From the NCBI RefSeq assembly GCF_018070345.1, contig NZ_JAGPXX010000019.1, positions 1-64,000 on the forward strand: a DNA stretch of 64,000 bases. Direction: 5' to 3'. This document shows positions 47,549 to 55,124 of this stretch, piece by piece (positions within the stretch are counted from its first letter, which is position 1; every line of letters starts with the position of its first letter). The position numbers were made by a program, and so were the translations under genes. The notes under the pieces are model-generated. The model was not told where the DNA came from. It did not search any database and was given only the letters and a program-made list of their open reading frames with translations. The DNA is from Streptomyces sp. F63 (lineage in GTDB: Bacteria; Actinomycetota; Actinomycetes; Streptomycetales; Streptomycetaceae).

Positions 47549-50500
47549 ATGACGACCGAGCGGAACGGGGAGGCACGCGTGCCCGCAGAGACCGGCCCGG
47601 CCGGACGAACCGGCGCCGCCGGCAGCACCGGCCGCGGCACCGGCCCCGGGCCGCGCACGCTCGCCGAGGAGCTGCGCAGCCGCACCGACGGCGAGCTCGC
47701 CGAGCTGCTGCGGGCCCGCCCCGACCTGCTCTCCCCGGTGCCCGGCGACCTCACCCAGCTCGCCACCCGCGCCGTGAACCGCGCCTCCGTCGCCCGGGTC
47801 CTGGAGCAGCTCGACCGGTTCGCCGTGCAGACCGCCGAGGCACTCGCGGTCGCCCCGGACCCCTGTTCGTACGACACCCTGCTGACGCTGATGGCCGGGG
47901 AGGACCGCGAGGAGAGGGTCGCGGCCGAACTGCCGCGCGCCGTGGCCACCCTGCGCACCCGGGCGCTGCTGTGGGGCGGCGGCGACCGGCTCCATCTGGT
48001 CCGGACCGCCCGCGAGCTCCTGACGCCCGCCGCGACGGGCCCGGCGGTGCCCTCCACCGGGCTCGGCCCGACCGTCTCCGAGGCCACCGCCGGGATGTCG
48101 CCCGGCCGTCTCCAGCAGATCCTCACCACCGCCGGGCTGCCGACCACGCACGACTCGGTGACGGCCGTCGAATCACTGACCGCGCTCTTCACCGACCGCG
48201 AACGGATGGCCGAACTGCTCGGCGAGGCGCCTCCCGAGGCCCTGCGGGTCCTGGACCGGCTGGTGTGGGGGCCGCCCTACGGCCAGGTGCCGGCCGAGCC
48301 GGGACCCGCCGTGCGCTGGCTCGTCACCCGCGGACTGCTGCTGCCGACCGCGCCCGGCACGGTCGTCCTGCCGCGCGAGGTGGCGCTGCACCTGCGCGGC
48401 GGACGGGCGCACCGGATCACGGAGCCGCTGCCGCCCCCCGTGGAGACCGCCGCCGAGTACAGTCCACGCTCGGTGGACGCGGCGGCCGCCGGGCAGGCGT
48501 TCACGGCCGTCGGGACGGTGGACGATCTGCTGCACACCTGGGAGACGGCCGGCCCGTCCGTGCTGCGCGCGGGCGGCGTGAGCGTCCGCGATCTCAAGCG
48601 GACGGCCGCGGCCCTCGACACCGACGAGCCCACCGCCGTCTTCTGGATCGAACTGGCCTTCGCCGCCGGGCTGCTGGCCTCCGACGGCGCGACGGACGAA
48701 CGCTTCGTGCCGACCCCGGAGTACGACGTCTGGCGGACCGGGCCCGCCCAGGAGCGCTGGGCCACCCTGGTCTCGGCCTGGCTGGCGGCCACCCGCACCG
48801 CCGGGGTCGTCGGCGGCCACGACGCCAAGGGGCGTGCCCTGACGGTGCTCGGCCCCGGACTGGACCGCTCCCAGGCGCCCGAGATCCGGCACCGCACGCT
48901 GGAACTGCTCGCCGGCCTGCCACCGGGCGGCGCGCCCCGTCCGGACAGCGTGCTCGCCCGGCTCCGCTGGGAGCGCGGCGTGCCCTCCGGCGCGGGTGGT
49001 GGCGCCGCGGGCGCGGGAACGGTGACGGGCGGCCCCGGTGCCGTGACGGGCGCGGGAACGGGGCCGGGCCGCGCCGGCGGGGGAGCGGGAGCGGCCTACG
49101 GCGGCTCCGGGTACGGGGACGGCTCCCGCGTCCAGGCCGCCCACGGGCCGCCGGCCGGCCGGCCCGCCGCCGCGCCCCGCAGGGCCGGCGGCGGAGCGGA
49201 CGGCTGGCGCACGGCGGGGACGGCGCCCGTGCCGGCGCGCGGGCTGTCCTCCGCCGAGGAACTGCGTACCCGGCTCACCGAGTGGACCCTGCGCGAGGCC
49301 GAACTGCTCGGCGTGACCGGCCGCGGTGCCCTCTCCACGCACGGCCGGGTCCTGCTCGGCCTGCCCGCCGCGGACACGTCCGCCGCGGACACGTCCGGCG
49401 GGGACGCGTCCGGCGGGGACGGCGCGGACGCGGTCGGCGGTGACGGCCGGGGCACCGGCTCCGACACCGGCACCGGCACCGACACCGGCTCCGACACCGG
49501 CACCGGCACCGGCACCGGCGGCACGGTTCCCGGTTCCGGCAGCGGCACCGGTCCCGGCACCTCGGCCGCCGCAGCCGCACGCCCCGGCCACCCACCGGCA
49601 TCCGGCGGCTTCTCGCCCCGGTCCCCGGCCGAGATCGCGGCCGCCGCCGCCCGCGCCGCCGGGCTGCTGGCCCCGCTGCTGCCCGAACCGCTGGACCACG
49701 TACTGCTGCAGGCCGACCTGACCGCCGTGGCGCCCGGTCCGCTGGAGCGCCCGCTCGCCGAGACCCTCGGGGTGCTCGCCGACGTCGAGTCCAAGGGCGG
49801 TGCGACGGTCTACCGCTTCACCCCGGACTCCGTGCGCCGCGCGCTGGACGCCGGCCGGACGGCGGACGACCTGCACGCCTTCCTCGCCGAGCACTCCCGC
49901 ACCCCCGTCCCGCAGCCGCTGAGCTACCTCATCGACGACGTGGCCCGGCGCCACGGTCATCTGCGGGTCGGCGCCGCGTCCTCGTACGTGCGCTGCGAGG
50001 ACGACGGGCTGCTCGCCGAGATCCTGGCCGACAAGCGCTCCGAGGGGCTGCGGCTGCGCCGCCTGGCGCCGACCGTGCTGGCCGCCGGGCTCGACCCGGC
50101 CACGCTGCTCGCGAAGCTGCGCGAGATGGGCTTCGCGCCGGCCGCCGAGTCGGCCGAGGGCGATGTTGTGATCACCCGTCCCGGCGTGCACCGCACCGCG
50201 CCGCGCACCCCGCCGGCGCCGGTGCCGGAGGGCCCGCCGGTGCCGGACGACACCCTGCTCGCGGCGACCGTCCGGGCCGTACGGGCCGGGGACCGCGCGG
50301 CCTCCGGTGGCGCGGTCCCGGCCGGAGACGCGACGGCACCGGAGCCGCCCGCGCCCGGCGGGCTCCCCCATGGCAGTCCCGGGGACACCCTGGCCGCGCT
50401 CCAGGCCGCGGCGCTCACCGGCAGCCCGGTGTGGATCGGCTGCGTCACGGCGGAGGGGACGGCCGACCGGCGGCTCATCGCCCCGGTCCGCGTGGAGAGC

Positions 50501-50599
50501 GGTCTGGTCACGGCGTACGACCACACCGCCGAGGAAATCCGCACCTACCCGCTGCACCGCATCACGGGCGTCGCCGAGCCCTCCGGCGAGACGCGCTGA
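47549..50599 (+). CDS. Helicase C-terminal-domain protein (XPB partner)
   Basis: A 1016-residue protein conserved next to xpb in actinobacteria (like Rv0862c beside Rv0861c, from memory). The N-terminal half is helical (LAEELRSRTDGELAELLRAR, VARVLEQLDRFAVQTAEAL) with winged-helix-like stretches. A 200-residue Gly/Thr/Asp-rich linker follows (about residues 485-690), then a C-terminal domain (about 710-880): DHVLLQADLTAVAPG, VYRFTPDSVRRALDAG, RTPVPQPLSYLIDDVARRHG. That last domain has the same order of motifs as the N-terminal domain of the downstream XPB. No Walker motifs are seen, so it is not itself a helicase; it may load or regulate XPB. Confidence 0.87.
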   Translation: MTTERNGEARVPAETGPAGRTGAAGSTGRGTGPGPRTLAEELRSRTDGELAELLRARPDLLSPVPGDLTQLATRAVNRASVARVLEQLDRFAVQTAEALAVAPDPCSYDTLLTLMAGEDREERVAAELPRAVATLRTRALLWGGGDRLHLVRTARELLTPAATGPAVPSTGLGPTVSEATAGMSPGRLQQILTTAGLPTTHDSVTAVESLTALFTDRERMAELLGEAPPEALRVLDRLVWGPPYGQVPAEPGPAVRWLVTRGLLLPTAPGTVVLPREVALHLRGGRAHRITEPLPPPVETAAEYSPRSVDAAAAGQAFTAVGTVDDLLHTWETAGPSVLRAGGVSVRDLKRTAAALDTDEPTAVFWIELAFAAGLLASDGATDERFVPTPEYDVWRTGPAQERWATLVSAWLAATRTAGVVGGHDAKGRALTVLGPGLDRSQAPEIRHRTLELLAGLPPGGAPRPDSVLARLRWERGVPSGAGGGAAGAGTVTGGPGAVTGAGTGPGRAGGGAGAAYGGSGYGDGSRVQAAHGPPAGRPAAAPRRAGGGADGWRTAGTAPVPARGLSSAEELRTRLTEWTLREAELLGVTGRGALSTHGRVLLGLPAADTSAADTSGGDASGGDGADAVGGDGRGTGSDTGTGTDTGSDTGTGTGTGGTVPGSGSGTGPGTSAAAAARPGHPPASGGFSPRSPAEIAAAAARAAGLLAPLLPEPLDHVLLQADLTAVAPGPLERPLAETLGVLADVESKGGATVYRFTPDSVRRALDAGRTADDLHAFLAEHSRTPVPQPLSYLIDDVARRHGHLRVGAASSYVRCEDDGLLAEILADKRSEGLRLRRLAPTVLAAGLDPATLLAKLREMGFAPAAESAEGDVVITRPGVHRTAPRTPPAPVPEGPPVPDDTLLAATVRAVRAGDRAASGGAVPAGDATAPEPPAPGGLPHGSPGDTLAALQAAALTGSPVWIGCVTAEGTADRRLIAPVRVESGLVTAYDHTAEEIRTYPLHRITGVAEPSGETR

Positions 50600-51326
50600 G
50601 CCCGGCGGTGCGGGCCCGCCCCGGCAGCCGGCCACGGACCCGAGTACGGGAGCCGGGCGCGGGGGCCGGGCGCGAGGGCCGGCCGCGAGGGCCGGGCGCG
50701 AGGGCCGGGCGCGAGGGCCGGGCGCGGGGGCCGGCCGCGAGGGCCGGGCGCGGGCGGCCCGGAAGAACGGCGGTGCCCGGAAGAACGGCGGTGCCCGGAA
50801 AGCCGCCCGCCCGGCCGGGGCCCGGGGACTCGTCCGCAGCCCCGCACGGCAACCGGAGCGGAATACGGCACCGGCGACAGCGGTTGCCGCAAGGGGCGGA
50901 CGGAGCGGGGACCGCACCGGCCCGTTCCGGCCTCCAGGGCTGACGCGGCGCCGCCGCGAGCCTTCTCCCCGCCCCGGGGAGCCGGGAAGGGACGGCCGTC
51001 CCGGGTCGCGGGGAGCCGGGAAACGACGGCCGTCCCGGCCCGGGCCGCCGCCGAGTGGCCACCCCCTCTTCCTCCACGGCCGTCGCGTGCGGCTGTCACG
51101 AGCCCCTCGGGGCCGTGGTGACCGTGAGATGGGACGGCCGGGCCGAGCCCCCGGGCGCGAACCGTCCCGCCGGTCCGCGCGATGGGCGACCATGGAGGGC
51201 GGCGCGCGTCCCCGGCGCGCCGGCCGGGACTCCCTCCGGGGCCGGGCAGGGGGCCCGGCCCGAGCCGTGGCGGACGAGGCCGTCCGCGCCGCCACGCCGA
51301 CTGACGACCGATCCGCGGAGGTACGC
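50600..51326. repeat. Minisatellite-rich gap before XPB
   Basis: A 13-bp unit GAGGGCCGGGCGC recurs roughly eight times at about 50655-50750. CGGCGGTGCCCGGAAGAA-type units follow at 50759-50805. Two copies of a GAGCCGGGAA.(G/C)GACGGCCGTCCC word lie at about 50979-51035. XPB is preceded by GGAGG; no promoter is obvious. No gene is seen on either strand. Confidence 0.65.
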
Positions 51327-53000
51327 GTGTCCTGCCTGATCGTCCAGAGCGACAAGACACTCCTGCTGGAGGTGGACCACGAGCAGGCGGACGCGTGCCG
51401 CCGGGCCATCGCGCCCTTCGCCGAGCTGGAGCGCGCCCCCGAGCACATCCACACCTACCGGCTGACCCCGCTCGGCCTGTGGAACGCGCGCGCCGCCGGG
51501 CACGACGCCGAGCAGGTCGTCGACGCGCTGGTCGAGTACTCGCGGTACCCGGTCCCGCACGCCCTCCTCGTCGACGTCGCCGAGACGATGGCCCGCTACG
51601 GGCGGCTGCGGCTGCTGAAGCACCCGGTGCACGGGCTGATCCTGGAATCCTCCGACCGCCCCGTCCTGGAGGAGATCCTGCGGTCGAAGCGGATCCAGCC
51701 GCTGGTGGGCACCCGGATCGACCCGGACACCGTGGCCGTGCACCCGTCCGAGCGCGGGCAGATCAAGCAGACACTGCTCAAGCTGGGCTGGCCCGCGGAG
51801 GACCTCGCCGGGTACGTCGACGGCGAGGCGCACCCGATGGAGCTGGAGGAGACCGGCTGGCAGCTGCGCCCGTACCAGCGGCAGGCCGTGGAGAACTTCT
51901 GGCACGGCGGCTCCGGTGTCGTCGTGCTGCCGTGCGGCGCGGGCAAGACGCTCGTCGGGGCGGGCGCGATGGCCACGGCCAAGTCGACCACGCTGATCCT
52001 CGTCACCAACACCGTCTCGGCCCGGCAGTGGAAGCACGAACTGGTGCGGCGCACCTCGCTCACCGAGGACGAGATCGGCGAGTACAGCGGCACCCGCAAG
52101 GAGATCCGCCCGGTCACGATCGCCACGTACCAGGTGCTGACGACGCGGCGGAAGGGCGTCTACCCGCATCTGGAGCTGTTCGACTCGCGCGACTGGGGCC
52201 TGATCCTCTACGACGAGGTGCATCTGCTGCCCGCGCCGGTCTTCAAGTTCACCGCCGACCTGCAGGCGCGCCGCCGGCTCGGGCTGACGGCGACCCTGGT
52301 GCGCGAGGACGGCCGGGAGTCGGACGTCTTCTCGCTGATCGGCCCGAAGCGGTTCGACGCGCCGTGGAAGGAGATCGAGGCGCAGGGCTACATCGCGCCG
52401 GCGGACTGCGTGGAGGTGCGGGTCGATCTGACGGACGCGGAGCGGCTGGCGTACGCCACCGCCGAGCCGGAGGAGAAGTACCGCTACTGCGCCACGACGG
52501 TCACCAAGCAGCGGGTGATCGAGGCTCTGGTGCGCAAGCACGCCGGGCAGCAGACGCTGGTCATCGGCCAGTACATCGACCAGCTCGACGAGCTCGGCGA
52601 GCATCTCGACGCCCCCGTCATCAAGGGCGAGACGAGCAACGCGCAGCGCGAGAAGCTGTTCGACGCCTTCCGGCGGGGTGAGCTGTCCGTCCTGGTCGTC
52701 TCCAAGGTCGCCAACTTCTCCGTCGACCTGCCCGAGGCGACCGTCGCCATCCAGGTCTCCGGCACCTTCGGCTCCCGCCAGGAGGAGGCGCAGCGGCTGG
52801 GACGGGTGCTGCGGCCCAAGGCCGACGGGCACGAGGCGCGCTTCTACTCGGTCGTCGCCCGCGACACCATCGACCAGGACTTCGCGGCGCACCGCCAGCG
52901 GTTCCTCGCCGAGCAGGGCTACTCCTACCGCATCGTCGACGCGTCGGAGCTGCTGGCGGCGGGCGACGAGGCGGGCGACGAGGTGGGCGACGAGGTCTGA
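51327..53000 (+). CDS. XPB-type DNA repair helicase
   Basis: A 557-residue superfamily-2 helicase (3'-5', nucleotide-excision-repair/transcription-type). An N-terminal XPB domain (residues 1-170, with YSRYPVPHALLVDVAETMAR) is followed by motifs I LPCGAGKT, II YDEVH, III LTATLVREDG and VI QRLGRVLRP. The RED/thumb-type ATTVTKQRVIEALVRKH segment is also present. GTG at 51327 with GGAGG upstream. The last 25 codons (GDEAGDEVGDEV) overlap the 3' end of the convergent GT87 gene by 76 bp. Confidence 0.95.
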   Translation: MSCLIVQSDKTLLLEVDHEQADACRRAIAPFAELERAPEHIHTYRLTPLGLWNARAAGHDAEQVVDALVEYSRYPVPHALLVDVAETMARYGRLRLLKHPVHGLILESSDRPVLEEILRSKRIQPLVGTRIDPDTVAVHPSERGQIKQTLLKLGWPAEDLAGYVDGEAHPMELEETGWQLRPYQRQAVENFWHGGSGVVVLPCGAGKTLVGAGAMATAKSTTLILVTNTVSARQWKHELVRRTSLTEDEIGEYSGTRKEIRPVTIATYQVLTTRRKGVYPHLELFDSRDWGLILYDEVHLLPAPVFKFTADLQARRRLGLTATLVREDGRESDVFSLIGPKRFDAPWKEIEAQGYIAPADCVEVRVDLTDAERLAYATAEPEEKYRYCATTVTKQRVIEALVRKHAGQQTLVIGQYIDQLDELGEHLDAPVIKGETSNAQREKLFDAFRRGELSVLVVSKVANFSVDLPEATVAIQVSGTFGSRQEEAQRLGRVLRPKADGHEARFYSVVARDTIDQDFAAHRQRFLAEQGYSYRIVDASELLAAGDEAGDEVGDEV

Positions 53001-54268
53001 CGCGGCCCGGGCAGGCCCGGTGCTCCGGCGGCGGAGCCGGGCGGCGCCCCCTCCGGGGTGCCGCGGAGCCGCCAGGCGGCGAACAGCAGCAGGCCGAGGC
53101 CCAGCAGGGGATACGGGGAGCCGGCCGGCTGCAGCCACCAGGGCAGCCGCAGGTCGAGGGTCCCGTCGTGCGGGACCAGCCAGTGGCTGCGGGCGGTGAA
53201 GAGGACCGCGGCGGCGACGGCGAGCACCGGCCGCGGCCGCGGCCCGGCCTCGACGGCGAGCAGCACGAGCAGCGGCACGCACCACACCCAGTGGTGGGAC
53301 CAGCTGATGGGGGAGACCAGCACCGCGGTCAGCGCCGTGCAGAGCACGCCCCACGCCTCGTGGCCGTGGGCGCGCACCGCGTGCCGGGCGAGCAGCAGTC
53401 CGGCGACGGCCGTCACCAGGGCGGCGACCCGCCACACGGTGCCGGGATCGGTGGTGTGCAGCAGCCGCGCGAACAGTCCCTGCAAGGACTGGTTGTCGAC
53501 GATCCACACCCTGCCGACGCGGCGGGTCTCGAGCATCCGCCGGGTCCAGAACTCGAGGCTGGCCCCGGGCAGCACGGCGACACCGGCGAGGACCGTGCCC
53601 GCGAACCCCGCGAAGGACCAGAGCGCGGCGCGCACCCGGCCGGTCAGCAGCAGGTACACCGCGAAGATCGCGGGCGTGAGCTTGATTCCCGCCGCGATGC
53701 CGATGGCGAGGCCCTTGCCCCGGGCGCTGTCGGGGCGGGTCAGATCCCACAGCACGAGGCAGGCCAGAGCGAGGTTGATCTGCCCGAAGAGCATCGTCTG
53801 GAACACGGGTTCGAGCCACAGCCCGAGCGCGGTCGCACCGAGCACGAGGGCCCCGCGCGGCCGGGCGGCCAGGCGGGTGCCGGGGGCGGGGGCCGCCAGA
53901 CGGAGCGAGAGATGCACGAGCAGGGCCAGCAGCAGCACATTGGCCACGGCGAAGGCGGCCTTCAGCGGCAGCAGGGGCGGCAGCGCGGCAGGGACGAACA
54001 GCAGCGCCGCGAACGGCGGGTACGTGGCGGGCAGCTTCCACTCGGTGACCCGGAACCCGTAGAGATCGGTGCCGTCGAGGACGGCCCGGCCCTCCGCGCG
54101 GTAAACGAGCAGGTCCGCCATGGGCGTCGGCCGGAGCAGGAACAGCGCCGCGAAGGCGGTGAGGGAGATCAGGAGCAGGAACAGCGCCACGGCCGTCGGC
54201 CGGGTGAGCCGCCGTCTGCCCGGGCCGGTCGCCGCAGCAGCCACCTGTTCGTCCCTCCGGTCCGCCAT
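52925..54268 (-). CDS. GT87/DUF2029-type membrane glycosyltransferase
   Basis: A protein of about 447 residues with around ten membrane helices: FLLLISLTAFAALFLL, PMADLLVYRAEGRAVLDG (external Asp loop of GT-C enzymes), KLPATYPPFAALLF, WIVDNQSLQGLFARL, and SWSHHWVWCVPLLVLL. This matches the polyprenol-phosphate-mannose-dependent alpha-mannosyltransferase family of actinobacteria. The acceptor is unknown. ATG 54268 is preferred; a TTG at 54292 is possible. The Ser-rich C-terminal tail is antisense to the XPB tail. Confidence 0.88.
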   Translation of the reverse strand: MADRRDEQVAAAATGPGRRRLTRPTAVALFLLLISLTAFAALFLLRPTPMADLLVYRAEGRAVLDGTDLYGFRVTEWKLPATYPPFAALLFVPAALPPLLPLKAAFAVANVLLLALLVHLSLRLAAPAPGTRLAARPRGALVLGATALGLWLEPVFQTMLFGQINLALACLVLWDLTRPDSARGKGLAIGIAAGIKLTPAIFAVYLLLTGRVRAALWSFAGFAGTVLAGVAVLPGASLEFWTRRMLETRRVGRVWIVDNQSLQGLFARLLHTTDPGTVWRVAALVTAVAGLLLARHAVRAHGHEAWGVLCTALTAVLVSPISWSHHWVWCVPLLVLLAVEAGPRPRPVLAVAAAVLFTARSHWLVPHDGTLDLRLPWWLQPAGSPYPLLGLGLLLFAAWRLRGTPEGAPPGSAAGAPGLPGPRQTSSPTSSPASSPAASSSDASTMR

Positions 54269-54307
54269 CCGGTCAGCACCAAACGGCGGCAACCCTACTG
54301 GAACAGG

Positions 54308-54640
54308 TCAGGCGGAGGCAGTGCTGTTTCCGCCGAGACCGTTCTTGCGTTCGGTTTCCGGGGCGGACGGGCCGGGGCCGTGTCCGGCGTCCCGGCGGGG
54401 GCGGCGGCCGGGCTCGTCATCGTCGTCCCTGTCGCCGGTGTCGCCGAGGACGACGACGCTCAGCGCCGCGCCCGCGAAGACCCGGATCGCGTGCAGGGCG
54501 TCGCCGAGGACATGCCGCCGGTGACCGGGCTCCGCGCCGGAGGCCACGGCACCCGGCGACGGCCGTCTGGGCGGCGGGATGGGCGGTGTCGTCATGGTGC
54601 TCATGTACTCCATGATGCGATTCATCCGGTTGCCGCACAT
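54308..54640 (-). CDS. Small protein with one hydrophobic segment, unknown function
   Basis: Up to 110 residues: a Met-rich start (several possible ATGs at 54640, 54613, 54604), a Pro-rich stretch, then ALHAIRVFAGAALSVVVLGD (possible membrane helix), and a charged tail (DTGDRDDDDEPGRRPRRD). No family recognised. It lies between two larger genes with normal codon bias, which is the main reason to call it. Confidence 0.5.
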   Translation of the reverse strand: MCGNRMNRIMEYMSTMTTPPIPPPRRPSPGAVASGAEPGHRRHVLGDALHAIRVFAGAALSVVVLGDTGDRDDDDEPGRRPRRDAGHGPGPSAPETERKNGLGGNSTASA

Positions 54641-55124
54641 CGGTCCAGAGATGTAACCGCTCCGGGATCCGGATACTCCGGCGGACCGAGCCGCCCCGCC
54701 GGACGCCCCGCCCACCGGATGACCCGGCGGGACGCCGTCCCGTAGGGGGCGGGAGGTACGGAAGGGGAGAGGAGAGCCGGACGGGGCGGCGGGGCGACGG
54801 GGCGACGGGGCGACGGGGCGACGGGGCGACGGGCGGCGGGACGGGACGACGGGGCGGGGCCGACGGCGGCAGGGGGGCCGGGAAAACCGTTCGCGAGCCC
54901 GGCCGCCGCTGATTACAATCGCCGGTCTGCCCGCCTCCCGCAGCGCGTCGCCACGGCGTTCCGCCGTCCCGGTCCCGCCGTCCCGGTCCCGCCGCGCCGG
55001 GAGAGCCGCCGCCCGGACGGAAACCGGCCGGTTCACCGCTTCGTCACCCGCAGCGCCGTGTCACCACGTCGCAGCGCGCTGTCCGTCACGTCCCGTCCCG
55101 TCCCGTCCCACCGGAGGCTTCACC
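54641..55124. promoter_or_regulatory. Long leader and promoter region of the HelD-like gene
   Basis: TACAAT at 54914-54919 is the best -10 box in the region and would give a 5' leader of about 200 nt. GGGGCGAC is repeated five times at 54791-54830, and a (CGTCC)n run lies at about 55089-55110. I looked for an inverted-repeat rifamycin-associated element and did not see one. Confidence 0.5.

Noticed and set aside
49275-49601. Arg/Cys-rich minus-strand frame opposite the XPB partner linker
   Set aside because: It is the antisense reading of a GACACCGGCACC-type repeat and not a metallothionein-like protein.
54641-55124. Rifamycin-associated element upstream of the HelD-like gene
   Set aside because: No clear inverted repeat of the expected kind was seen, so rifamycin-induced HelR identity is not claimed.
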